DNA of 11,978 nt from Vitreoscilla sp. (lineage in GTDB: Bacteria; Pseudomonadota; Gammaproteobacteria; Burkholderiales; Neisseriaceae): positions 1 through 11,978 of the forward strand of contig JASLFS010000046.1 of NCBI GenBank assembly GCA_030150505.1. Direction: 5' to 3'. A program made the position numbers and the translations under genes. Below, in pieces: positions 1-7,041 of the stretch (the stretch's first letter is position 1; every line of letters begins with the position of its first letter). The notes beneath the pieces were generated by a model. The model was not told where the DNA came from. It worked only from the letters and a program-made list of their open reading frames with translations, and did not search any database.

Positions 1-600
1 GCAGACAGTGATGCTCGAGTGAAAATTGAAACACCAGAATCGTTATCAGTACACGGCATGTGGAAAGTTAATCCTCAGTGGAAATTATTTGGTGATGTAA
101 CTTGGACTAAACACTCACGTTTTAATGATATTGATATCGAATATGTTGATTCTCCTAAAGTGGTAGCTAATGCTAAAAACCCAACAGCTGGTCCAGATCT
201 AGCGAATCATACTTATTTGAAGCCACATTGGAAAGATACCTTTAAATTTGCTGTAGGTGCATCGTACCAGTATAGCGAGCCATTACAATTGCGTGTTGGT
301 ATGGCATATGACCAATCTCCGGTTCGCAATGAAAATGAACGTTTGAGTACTATGCCAGACAATGATCGTATTTGGTTCTCAGTAGGTGCTAAATATGACA
401 TCAATAAGCAAAATACGATTGATGTGGGTTACAGCTACTTGCATATTAAAAATGCAACAGCAAATGTTAATGGTTGGTGTGGTAGCTCTGCGCCAGCTGG
501 TCCAGGAGCACAAAACTGCGTATCAAGCCGTACTAATGGTACTGCTAAATTTAAGAGTAATGCTCAAATCTTAGGTGTTCAATATACCTATCGTTTTTAA
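1..600 (+). CDS. fadL: FadL-type outer-membrane long-chain fatty acid transporter (3' part only)
   Basis: The reading frame is open from base 1 to the TAA at 598-600, so this is the last 199 codons of a longer gene whose start lies outside the window; the GTG at 19 is internal. The protein alternates short amphipathic strands with polar loops and ends in Tyr-Thr-Tyr-Arg-Phe, the aromatic C-terminus that outer-membrane beta-barrels use for BAM insertion. Segments such as the VGASYQY, FSVGAKYDI and IDVGYSYLHI strands are typical of the C-terminal half of the FadL family, which imports long-chain fatty acids or other hydrophobic compounds. A probable extracellular loop carries two cysteines 13 residues apart (codons at 478 and 517) in a Gly/Pro/Ala-rich stretch, possibly a disulfide. 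The adjacent fadB and fadA strongly favour fatty acids as substrate. The family call is good; substrate is inferred. Confidence 0.85.
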   Translation, partial: ADSDARVKIETPESLSVHGMWKVNPQWKLFGDVTWTKHSRFNDIDIEYVDSPKVVANAKNPTAGPDLANHTYLKPHWKDTFKFAVGASYQYSEPLQLRVGMAYDQSPVRNENERLSTMPDNDRIWFSVGAKYDINKQNTIDVGYSYLHIKNATANVNGWCGSSAPAGPGAQNCVSSRTNGTAKFKSNAQILGVQYTYRF

Positions 601-608
601 AGAATTTG

Positions 609-638
609 GCCGGAATGGGGTGATTATTCCGGCTTGTT
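609..638 (+). terminator. Hairpin between fadL and fadB, possible weak terminator or attenuator
   Basis: An 8-bp perfect inverted repeat, GCCGGAAT at 609-616 and ATTCCGGC at 626-633, encloses a 9-nt loop and starts 8 bases after the fadL stop. Only a short, interrupted T-run (TTGTT) follows, so termination would be weak. It may let part of the transcript read through into fadB, or stabilise the 3' end of fadL mRNA. I saw no convincing separate promoter in the 67-bp gap. Confidence 0.5.
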
Positions 639-667
639 AATCACTATTTAGAGATAAAGAGGTCACC

Positions 668-3046
668 ATGTCACAAGGAAAATTTGTGGTAAGAAAAGTT
701 GCCGTATTAGGTGCTGGTGTGATGGGGGCACAAATTGCTGCTCATCTTGCCAATGCTAAAGTACCAACGGTTTTATTTGATTTAGCAGCTAAAGAAGGTC
801 CTAAAAATGCCATCGTTAATAAAGCTTTGGCAGCATTAAGAAAACAAAAGCCTGCTCCTTTAGCATCGAAAGCTGCGCTAAGCTATATCAAAGCAGCTAA
901 CTATGAAGACAACTTGGATGAGTTACAAGATTGTGACTTGGTGATTGAAGCCGTTGCTGAGCGTATGGATATTAAAGAAAGTCTATATGCCCAAGTTGCT
1001 CCTAAGTTAGGTGCGAATACTATTTTTGCAACCAATACTTCAGGTTTGTCAATTGAATCATTGTGTGCGAAATTTCCAGAAGGTTTGAAACACCGTTTTT
1101 GTGGTGTTCACTTCTTTAATCCTCCTCGTTACATGCATTTGGTTGAATTGATTCCATGTCAGGCAACTGATGGAGCTGTTTTAGATAATTTGGAACGTTT
1201 CTTGGTAAGCAGTTTGGGTAAAGGTGTTGTTCGAGCTAAAGATACACCAAACTTTGTTGCAAACCGCATTGGAGTGTTCTCAATGTTGGCAACCATGTAT
1301 AACGCAGAAAAATATGGTTTGCGTTTTGATGTGGTAGATGGATTGACTGGCTCTAAAATTGGTCGCCCAAAATCTGCAACATTCCGTACTGCTGATGTGG
1401 TGGGTTTGGATACTTTTGCTCATGTGGCAAAAACCATGCAAACAGGTTTGGAAGGTGATAAGTGGCATCAATATTTCACATTGCCTCAGTGGTTGCTAAA
1501 ACTGATTGAAAACGGTGCTTTAGGTGCGAAAACCAAAGGCGGTATTTTCAAGAAAGAAGGCAAACGCATTATGATGTTTGATCCTGCACAAGGTGAATAT
1601 GTGCCTTCAACAGGAAAAGCAGATGCTGAAGTATTGGAAATTCTAAAAATTAAGGATGCAACAGAGCGTTTTGCTGCTTTGCGTCAGTCAGATAATGCTC
1701 AAGCTAAATTCTTATGGGCTATTTTCCGTGATGCGTTCCACTATATTGCTGTGAATGCTAAAGGTATTGCGAATAATGCTCGTGATATTGATTTTGCTAT
1801 TCGTTGGGGCTTTGGCTGGGATGTTGGTCCATTAGAGACATGGCAAGCTGCTGGCTGGCAACAAGTTGCAAAATGGATTCAAGAAGATATTGATGCTGGC
1901 GAAGCCATGACAAAAGAGCCATTGCCTGCTTGGGCTTTGGAATCTGGTCGTGAAGGCGTTCATGATGATTCTGGTAGTTATAACTTTGAAACTGGTCAGC
2001 AAGATGCTCGCTCTGTTTTGGATGTTTATAAGCGTCAAATTGTTCCAGCTCGTTTGTTGGGTGAATCTCGTTCTGAATTGGGTCAAACCGTATTTGAAAC
2101 TGGTGCTGTTCGTGCCTTTACTTTACCAGAACAAGAAAATATTTTAATTGTTAGTAATACTAACAAAATGCATGCTATTAGCCGTGATGTGTTAGAAGGC
2201 TTTAACCGTGCGTTAGATGAGGCTGAAGCAAAATATGATGCTTTGGTTATTTGGGCTGAAGATGGTCCATTCTCTGTTGGTGCTGATTTGAAATCAATGA
2301 TGCCTGCTTTTGCGACTGGTGATTTGAAAGCGATTGAAGATACTGTTGCATTGTTCCAGCAAACAGCTATGCGCTTACGTTATAGCAGCATTCCAACTGT
2401 ATCTGCTGCACAAGGCTTTGCTTTTGGTGGTGGTTGTGAATTCTTGCTACACAGTGACCGCATTGTGGCTGCGTTAGAATCATATATTGGTTTGGTAGAA
2501 GTTGGCGTTGGCTTAATTCCTGCTGGCGGCGGTAGCAAAGAATTTGCATTGCGTGCTGAGCGTGAGAACAAAGGTGATTTGTTAGCAGCACTAAAAGATA
2601 AATTTATGAATTTAGCAACTGCTCGTGTTGCAACTAGCGCTTTGGAAGCTAAAGAATTGGGCTTCTTGCGTGAAAGTGATGTTGTGATTTTCAATACTCA
2701 TGAGTTATTACATGTTGCTTTAAGTGAGGCGAAAGCTTTGGCTGATAGTAATTATCGCCCACAAAATCAACAAACCTTTAAAGTGGCTGGTCGTGTTGGA
2801 GCTGCTTCAATTAAAGGTCAGTTGGTGAACATGAAAGAGGGCGGTTTTATTAGTGAGTATGATATGCATATTGCTAGCCAAATCGCTTGGGTAATGACTG
2901 GTGGTGATGTTGATGAAGGCACTGTTGTTGATGAGCAGTGGGTATTGGATTTAGAGCGCAAGGTGTTTGTAGAATTACTACAAAATGAAAAAACGCTGGA
3001 GCGTATTGAAAATATGATGAGCACTGGTAAACCTTTGCGTAACTAA
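668..3046 (+). CDS. fadB: Bifunctional 3-hydroxyacyl-CoA dehydrogenase / enoyl-CoA hydratase (FadN-like domain order)
   Basis: This 792-residue enzyme catalyses two beta-oxidation steps in the cytoplasm: hydration of enoyl-CoA and NAD-dependent oxidation of 3-hydroxyacyl-CoA. The N-terminal half is the dehydrogenase. It has the NAD-binding GAGVMG at residues 15-20, the NTSGLS motif, catalytic His148 in VHFFNP with its partner Glu160, and the DTPNFVANRIG boundary, followed by two dehydrogenase C-terminal domains (about 195-290 and 340-430). From about 480 comes a crotonase domain with the oxyanion-hole GGGCE and both catalytic glutamates, Glu591 and Glu611, spaced 20 apart as in rat crotonase. 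The order dehydrogenase-then-hydratase is the reverse of E. coli FadB and matches Bacillus FadN and many betaproteobacterial proteins. GAGGT 4 nt before the ATG sets the start. fadA follows after 15 bp, so the two are probably cotranscribed as one enzyme complex. Confidence 0.95.
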   Translation: MSQGKFVVRKVAVLGAGVMGAQIAAHLANAKVPTVLFDLAAKEGPKNAIVNKALAALRKQKPAPLASKAALSYIKAANYEDNLDELQDCDLVIEAVAERMDIKESLYAQVAPKLGANTIFATNTSGLSIESLCAKFPEGLKHRFCGVHFFNPPRYMHLVELIPCQATDGAVLDNLERFLVSSLGKGVVRAKDTPNFVANRIGVFSMLATMYNAEKYGLRFDVVDGLTGSKIGRPKSATFRTADVVGLDTFAHVAKTMQTGLEGDKWHQYFTLPQWLLKLIENGALGAKTKGGIFKKEGKRIMMFDPAQGEYVPSTGKADAEVLEILKIKDATERFAALRQSDNAQAKFLWAIFRDAFHYIAVNAKGIANNARDIDFAIRWGFGWDVGPLETWQAAGWQQVAKWIQEDIDAGEAMTKEPLPAWALESGREGVHDDSGSYNFETGQQDARSVLDVYKRQIVPARLLGESRSELGQTVFETGAVRAFTLPEQENILIVSNTNKMHAISRDVLEGFNRALDEAEAKYDALVIWAEDGPFSVGADLKSMMPAFATGDLKAIEDTVALFQQTAMRLRYSSIPTVSAAQGFAFGGGCEFLLHSDRIVAALESYIGLVEVGVGLIPAGGGSKEFALRAERENKGDLLAALKDKFMNLATARVATSALEAKELGFLRESDVVIFNTHELLHVALSEAKALADSNYRPQNQQTFKVAGRVGAASIKGQLVNMKEGGFISEYDMHIASQIAWVMTGGDVDEGTVVDEQWVLDLERKVFVELLQNEKTLERIENMMSTGKPLRN

Positions 3047-3061
3047 TCGTTGGAGATGAGA

Positions 3062-4261
3062 ATGACACAATTACAAGATGCATACATTGTAGCGGCGACT
3101 CGTACGCCTGTTGGTAAAGCACCACGTGGTATGTTGCGCACGACTCGCCCTGACGATTTATTGGCACACGTTATCCGTTCTGTGATGGAACAAACGCCAA
3201 ATTTAGACCCAAAAGAAGTTAATGATGTTGTAGCGGGTTGCGCGTTTCCAGAGGCGGAACAAGGTTTAAATATGGCGCGTATTGCTAGCTTGTTAGCTGG
3301 TTTGCCAGATTCTGTTGGTGGTATTACGATTAACCGTTATTGTTCAAGTGGTTTGAATGCATTGCAAATCGCAGCTGACCGTATTCGCACTGGTGAGGCT
3401 GAGGTAACGATTGCTGCTGGTGCGGAATCGATGTCTATGATTCCAATGATGGGTAATAAGGTTGCTTTGAACCCTCGTGTTTTTGAGCAAGATGAAAATG
3501 TGGCTATTGCTTATGGCATGGGTTTAACGGCAGAGAAAGTTGCTGAGCAATGGGGTATTTCTCGTGAAGCTCAAGATGCTTTTGCTGTAGAAAGTCATCG
3601 CCGCGCACTAGAAGCCATTAAAAATGGTGCATTCAAAGCTGAAATCTCTCCTATTGAAGCCGTTTATAGAACAGCTGATTTGGTTAGTCGTGAAGCGAAA
3701 GAAATTCGTAAAGTATTGGATACGGACGAAGGTCCTCGTTTGGATACAACGATGGAAGGTTTGGCTAGATTGCGCACTGTTTTTGCTGCTAAAGGTAGTG
3801 TAACTGCTGGTAATAGTTCGCAAATGTCAGATGGTGCAGGTGCTTTATTGGTGGTATCTGAGCGTATTTTGAAAAAATACAATTTAACACCAATTGCACG
3901 TTATGCTGGCTTTGCTGTTCGCGGTGTTCCTGCTGAAATTATGGGTATTGGTCCTAAAGAAGCTATTCCTGCTGTATTGAAATCTTCTGGTTTAACATTG
4001 GCTGATATGAAATGGATTGAGCTAAATGAGGCATTTGCTGCTCAAGCATTGGCTGTTATTCAAGATTTAGATTTAGATACTAACATTGTGAATCCGAATG
4101 GTGGTGCGATTGCATTGGGTCACCCATTGGGTGCAACAGGCGCTATTCGTGCGGCTACTGTGATTCATGGTATGCGCAATAAAGGTTTAACTGGCTATGG
4201 CATGGTATCAATGTGTATTGGTACTGGTATGGGTGCTGCTGGTTTGATCGAAGTGTTGTAA
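3062..4261 (+). CDS. fadA: Acetyl-CoA C-acyltransferase (3-ketoacyl-CoA thiolase)
   Basis: FadA performs the last step of beta-oxidation, cleaving 3-ketoacyl-CoA with CoA to acetyl-CoA and a shortened acyl-CoA. All thiolase landmarks are present: nucleophilic Cys94 in NRYCSSG, the NEAFAAQ motif, His354 in GHPLGATGA and the second catalytic Cys385 in CIGTGMGAAG. At 399 residues it is a normal-length thiolase. I chose ATG 3062 because GGAG at 3052-3055 lies 6 nt upstream; the in-frame TTG at 3050 and ATG at 3056 overlap or abut that ribosome site. The gene follows fadB by 15 bp and is closed by a strong terminator, making it the last gene of the fad block. Confidence 0.95.
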   Translation: MTQLQDAYIVAATRTPVGKAPRGMLRTTRPDDLLAHVIRSVMEQTPNLDPKEVNDVVAGCAFPEAEQGLNMARIASLLAGLPDSVGGITINRYCSSGLNALQIAADRIRTGEAEVTIAAGAESMSMIPMMGNKVALNPRVFEQDENVAIAYGMGLTAEKVAEQWGISREAQDAFAVESHRRALEAIKNGAFKAEISPIEAVYRTADLVSREAKEIRKVLDTDEGPRLDTTMEGLARLRTVFAAKGSVTAGNSSQMSDGAGALLVVSERILKKYNLTPIARYAGFAVRGVPAEIMGIGPKEAIPAVLKSSGLTLADMKWIELNEAFAAQALAVIQDLDLDTNIVNPNGGAIALGHPLGATGAIRAATVIHGMRNKGLTGYGMVSMCIGTGMGAAGLIEVL

Positions 4262-4276
4262 TTCTTGGAATTAATG

Positions 4277-4307
4277 AAACCCTGCTATTGTTAGCAGGGT
4301 TTTTTTT
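4277..4307 (+). terminator. Strong intrinsic terminator after fadA
   Basis: A perfect stem, ACCCTGCTA (4279-4287) with TAGCAGGGT (4292-4300), extended by two A-T pairs, encloses the tetraloop TTGT and runs straight into eight T residues at 4300-4307. This is a textbook Rho-independent terminator and separates the fad block from recO. It does not contain an uptake sequence. Confidence 0.93.
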
Positions 4308-4325
4308 GTGTAAAAACACATAACG

Positions 4326-4354
4326 GCAACATGATTTTAGAACTGAGTTATAAT
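4326..4354 (+). promoter_or_regulatory. Candidate sigma-70 promoter for the recO run
   Basis: A perfect -10 hexamer TATAAT lies at 4349-4354, between the fadA terminator and recO. The hexamer 17 bp upstream, GCAACA at 4326-4331, matches the -35 consensus at only 3 of 6 positions, so the promoter may be weak or depend on the -10. Initiation near 4361 would give a short leader of about 25 nt before recO. The position directly after a strong terminator makes a promoter necessary here. Confidence 0.5.
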
Positions 4355-4384
4355 CCTAATTAATGATTAAGTGAAGCGAGTTAG

Positions 4385-5137
4385 ATGAATAAGCGGTTTC
4401 AAAAAGCCCGCATTGATGATGAAGAAATTTTTATTTTAACGACTTATCCATGGCGAGAAAGTAGTTTATGGGTTGAGGCGTTTAGTAAGCATCATGGACG
4501 GGTGGCTTTATTGGCTAGAAGTGCTCGGAAGCGAACGTCCGAGTCTCGTGGTGTGGTCATGCCTTTTGTGCCGTTAACTGCTTCATGGTACGGCGAGAAT
4601 GAATTAAAAACTTTACACCGCGTTCTTTGGCAAGGTGGGTGGAAAATGCCACAAGGCAAAGCGTTGTTTAGTGCGATGTATGTGAATGAGTTGGTATTAA
4701 AACTGACAGCTCGAGAAGATGCTAATGTTGATATATTTGATTCATTGCAAGCTGTATTAAGGCAAATTGCCAGTGAAGAGCATTATTTAGCAGCTTTGCG
4801 TTTGTTTGAATGGAAGTTATTGAAGTCGTTAGGTTTGGCTCCAACATTAGAGGTTGATAGCCAAATGCTTCCAATTGATGGAACAAGGCAATATTGGCTT
4901 GCTGTGGATAGTAATCCTGTGTTGTTAAATGATGGGCAATTTTCTCAGCAATGGGAGCAAGGTGTTTTAATATCAGGTGAAGTGTTGCTTAGCATTGCTA
5001 AGGGTGAATTTTTGAATGAAGCGCATTTGCAAGAAGCATTGCGTTTGAATCGTTTTTTATTGAATCATAGGCTGCCTGAAGGTATTAAAAGTCGGCTGTT
5101 ATTACAACAATTACAAGTTTATCAACATAATCGATAA
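4385..5137 (+). CDS. recO: DNA repair and recombination mediator RecO
   Basis: RecO helps load RecA onto SSB-coated single-stranded DNA in the RecFOR pathway and anneals complementary strands. The 250 residues are close to the usual length (about 240). The N-terminal third is the OB-fold, with the characteristic ILTTYPWRESSLWVEAFS strand region (about 17-34) followed by a basic patch, RSARKRTSESR. The helical C-terminal domain includes LRLFEWKLLKSLGLAPTL and a final helix around HRLPEGIKSRLLLQQL. There are no cysteines, so the zinc knuckle found in some RecO proteins is absent. The ATG at 4385 has only a weak ribosome site (GAAGCGAG region). It is the first gene after the fad terminator, with pdxJ following closely, a typical betaproteobacterial arrangement. 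A DNA uptake sequence lies in codons encoding Arg-Leu-Pro-Glu near the end. Confidence 0.92.
   Translation: MNKRFQKARIDDEEIFILTTYPWRESSLWVEAFSKHHGRVALLARSARKRTSESRGVVMPFVPLTASWYGENELKTLHRVLWQGGWKMPQGKALFSAMYVNELVLKLTAREDANVDIFDSLQAVLRQIASEEHYLAALRLFEWKLLKSLGLAPTLEVDSQMLPIDGTRQYWLAVDSNPVLLNDGQFSQQWEQGVLISGEVLLSIAKGEFLNEAHLQEALRLNRFLLNHRLPEGIKSRLLLQQLQVYQHNR
5069..5080 (+). repeat. DNA uptake sequence, AGGCTGCCTGAA, inside recO
   Basis: This exact 12-mer is the word I recall as the Simonsiella-type DUS dialect of the Neisseriaceae, recognised by the minor pilin ComP during natural transformation. It is read in frame as AGG CTG CCT GAA (Arg-Leu-Pro-Glu). A specific 12-mer is not expected by chance in 12 kb, and the same word recurs reversed in mutT. 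Confidence 0.8.
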
Positions 5138-5155
5138 GCTGGTTAAGGAGGCATG

Positions 5156-5887
5156 ATGTTATTAGGAGTCAATATTGATCATGTAGCAACTTTGCGTAAC
5201 GCTCGTGGTACTTGTTATCCGAGCCCCTTAGAAGCTGCATTGTTAGCAGAAACCCATGGTGCGGATTTAATTACGTTACATTTGCGTGAAGATAGACGCC
5301 ATATTAAAGATGAAGATGTTAAGCAAATCAAAAAAGCGTTAAAGACCAGAATGAATTTGGAGATGGCTTTGACTGAAGAGATGCTTGAACATGCATTGGA
5401 AGTTCGACCTGAGGATGTTTGCTTGGTGCCAGAAAAGCGCGAGGAAGTAACGACTGAAGGTGGTTTACAAGTGGCGGAGCAGCAAGAAAAAGTTGCACAT
5501 TATGTTGAAGAATTAAGCAAAGCAGGCATTCGAGTTTCATTATTTATTGATGCGGATGAAAAGCAAATTCAGGCTGCTAAAGATGTAGGAGCGCCTGTTA
5601 TTGAATTGCATACGGGTGCATATGCAGATGCTGTAACAGCTGCAGAAAAAATGATGCAATGTGTTCGCATTGAAGAAGGTGCAGATTTTGCAGCTGAATT
5701 AGGTTTGGTGGTTAATGCAGGACATGGTTTAACAATTCATAATGTGACCCCAATTGCTCAGATTTTATCCATTAAAGAGCTTAATATTGGACATGCTTTA
5801 ATGGCACAAGCGATTTTCTTAGGGCTGCCTGAAGCCATTCGTCAGATGAAAGAAACCATGTTTCGCGCACGTAGTTTGCCATTTTAA
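5156..5887 (+). CDS. pdxJ: Pyridoxine 5'-phosphate synthase PdxJ
   Basis: PdxJ condenses 3-amino-2-oxopropyl phosphate with 1-deoxyxylulose 5-phosphate to pyridoxine 5'-phosphate, the ring-closing step of vitamin B6 synthesis by the DXP-dependent route. The 243-residue protein is a complete TIM barrel with the N-terminal GVNIDHVATLRNARG signature. Its catalytic residues align with E. coli after a 3-residue shift: His42 in LHLRED, Glu69 in NLEMA and His190 in NAGHGL. The phosphate-binding NIGHALMAQAIFLGL region is also intact. I prefer ATG 5156 because the strong AAGGAGG at 5145-5151 leaves 4 nt before it; ATG 5153, one codon upstream, would leave only 1 nt. It follows recO by 18 bp and is probably cotranscribed with it. 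A one-mismatch uptake sequence lies near the 3' end. Confidence 0.95.
   Translation: MLLGVNIDHVATLRNARGTCYPSPLEAALLAETHGADLITLHLREDRRHIKDEDVKQIKKALKTRMNLEMALTEEMLEHALEVRPEDVCLVPEKREEVTTEGGLQVAEQQEKVAHYVEELSKAGIRVSLFIDADEKQIQAAKDVGAPVIELHTGAYADAVTAAEKMMQCVRIEEGADFAAELGLVVNAGHGLTIHNVTPIAQILSIKELNIGHALMAQAIFLGLPEAIRQMKETMFRARSLPF
5822..5833 (+). repeat. One-mismatch DNA uptake sequence inside pdxJ
   Basis: GGGCTGCCTGAA differs from the AGGCTGCCTGAA in recO only at the first base, outside the core where variation is usually best tolerated. It encodes Gly-Leu-Pro-Glu in frame. It may be a working variant, or a chance match at a common Leu-Pro-Glu coding string. Confidence 0.5.
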
Positions 5888-5941
5888 TGCTTGTAAGATG
5901 ATTCTTTAAAATGGATTGATATTAGTAAGAGAGGATAGTAA

Positions 5942-6322
5942 GTGATTTACGGAATTGGAACAGATATTGTTAAAGTAGCTCGAATTGAGCGCTTGCAAAA
6001 TCTGTATAAGCAAGCATTTGCCGACCGTATTTTAACGATGCATGAGCGCTTAGAATGGTTAAATAGCAACCGACAAGTTTTGTATTTAGCAAAACGATTC
6101 GCTGCTAAAGAAGCATTTTCAAAGGCGGTTGGTACCGGCTTGCGCTCACCGGTGACATTGCAAAATATTGGCATTGCCAATGATGAAGATGGCAAGCCAG
6201 AGTATATGTATTCTGCTGAGTTGAAAAAATGGATGGATAAACAAGGCATTGCTCGTGTTCATTTAAGCATTAGCGATGAGTCTGAATATGTTGTTGCTTT
6301 TGCTGTGGCAGAGAAGCGTTAA
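5942..6322 (+). CDS. acpS: Holo-[acyl-carrier-protein] synthase AcpS
   Basis: AcpS transfers the 4'-phosphopantetheine arm of CoA to a serine of apo-ACP, activating it for fatty acid synthesis. The protein has 126 residues, the same as E. coli AcpS. Both signatures are present: GIGTDIVKVARIER at the N-terminus with Mg-binding Asp8, and KRFAAKEAFSKAVGTG with Glu57. The start is a GTG at 5942, supported by AGAGGA at 5930-5935 with a 6-nt spacer and by family length; no ATG fits. A 54-bp gap separates it from pdxJ, where I saw no convincing promoter, so it probably belongs to the same transcript. The pdxJ-acpS pairing is common in proteobacteria. Confidence 0.95.
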   Translation: MIYGIGTDIVKVARIERLQNLYKQAFADRILTMHERLEWLNSNRQVLYLAKRFAAKEAFSKAVGTGLRSPVTLQNIGIANDEDGKPEYMYSAELKKWMDKQGIARVHLSISDESEYVVAFAVAEKR

Positions 6323-6324
6323 CC

Positions 6325-7038
6325 ATGAAAATCACCCAAGTTGTGGCAGCTGTTATTTATAACAAACAAGGTGAGTATCTGTTGAGTTCTCGTCCAGAAG
6401 ATAAGGCATATGCTGGTTATTGGGAGTTTGCTGGCGGTAAAATTGAGCCCGGTGAAAGCGCAATAGAAGCTTTGCAACGAGAGCTTGATGAAGAGCTAGG
6501 CATTGAAATAAAAGATGCTGGGCTATGGTTAACGATAAACCATCAATATGAACATGCTCATGTTAATTTGCAATTTTTTAGAATAGCTGAAGAACAGTGG
6601 CATGGGCAGCTGACGGCCAAAGAAAACCAAAGTTGGGCTTGGCAAAATACAAAACAGAATAATGTTGCACCGATATTGCCAGCCAATACACCTATTACAA
6701 AAGCGCTATCGATACCAACTGTGCTTTCAGGCAGCCTATTAACAGGGTTGGTTGATGAGCTAGGAGAATGTTTTTATCATCCAGAGCATGAGAATATTCT
6801 ACAGTTAAATTGGTCAGTGGCTGCTGCCAATGATTTGCCTATGGAATTGGATGGATACGATGCTTGGGTTATCGATGGTGGATTTGAATTGGATTGGAAT
6901 TTATTATCGACATGGCTAGCAAAAGGGGTTTCTCGTCCTGTTTTATTGGCATTGCCGAAAGAACAAGCAATAGCGAATCAGCATGTTTTGATGAATATGA
7001 TGAAATCAGGTTTGCATGGATATGCATTGCTTGATTAA
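6325..7038 (+). CDS. mutT: MutT-like Nudix hydrolase with a C-terminal extension
   Basis: Residues 1 to about 125 form a MutT-type Nudix domain, expected to hydrolyse oxidised dGTP (8-oxo-dGTP) and so limit A:T to C:G mutation. The Nudix box is complete: Gly38, Glu44, Arg52-Glu53-Leu54, Glu56-Glu57 and Gly59-Ile60. After the linker ILPANTPITKALSIP comes a tail of about 105 residues with no motif I can assign. The linker resembles the joint in proteobacterial MutT proteins fused to a thiamine-phosphate-synthase-like (ThiE) domain, but this tail is much shorter than ThiE (about 200 residues) and lacks its phosphate and Mg-binding motifs. It starts 2 bp after acpS with no clear ribosome site, suggesting translational coupling. 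MutT specificity is inferred from the family; the tail's role is unknown. Confidence 0.85.
   Translation: MKITQVVAAVIYNKQGEYLLSSRPEDKAYAGYWEFAGGKIEPGESAIEALQRELDEELGIEIKDAGLWLTINHQYEHAHVNLQFFRIAEEQWHGQLTAKENQSWAWQNTKQNNVAPILPANTPITKALSIPTVLSGSLLTGLVDELGECFYHPEHENILQLNWSVAAANDLPMELDGYDAWVIDGGFELDWNLLSTWLAKGVSRPVLLALPKEQAIANQHVLMNMMKSGLHGYALLD
6726..6737 (-). repeat. DNA uptake sequence, AGGCTGCCTGAA on the minus strand, inside mutT
   Basis: The plus strand reads TTCAGGCAGCCT, the exact reverse complement of the word in recO. It sits in the C-terminal extension of the mutT gene, in codons for Leu-Ser-Gly-Ser-Leu. It is the second exact copy of the same 12-mer within 1.7 kb. Confidence 0.8.
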
Positions 7039-7041
7039 TGG

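Noticed and set aside
2380..2694. Long minus-strand open frame opposite the hydratase half of fadB (104 codons)
   Set aside because: The plus strand encodes a complete crotonase domain with both catalytic glutamates; the antisense frame has no recognisable motif or ribosome site and is a codon-bias shadow. The other minus-strand frames were rejected likewise.
3050..3061. TTG or ATG start for fadA upstream of 3062, adding up to four residues
   Set aside because: The ribosome site GGAG at 3052-3055 overlaps the TTG and touches ATG 3056; only ATG 3062 has normal spacing, and thiolases start near this point.
5569..5580. TTCAGGCTGCTA in pdxJ as another uptake sequence
   Set aside because: It matches only 9 of 12 positions, with changes in the core, and such matches are expected by chance.
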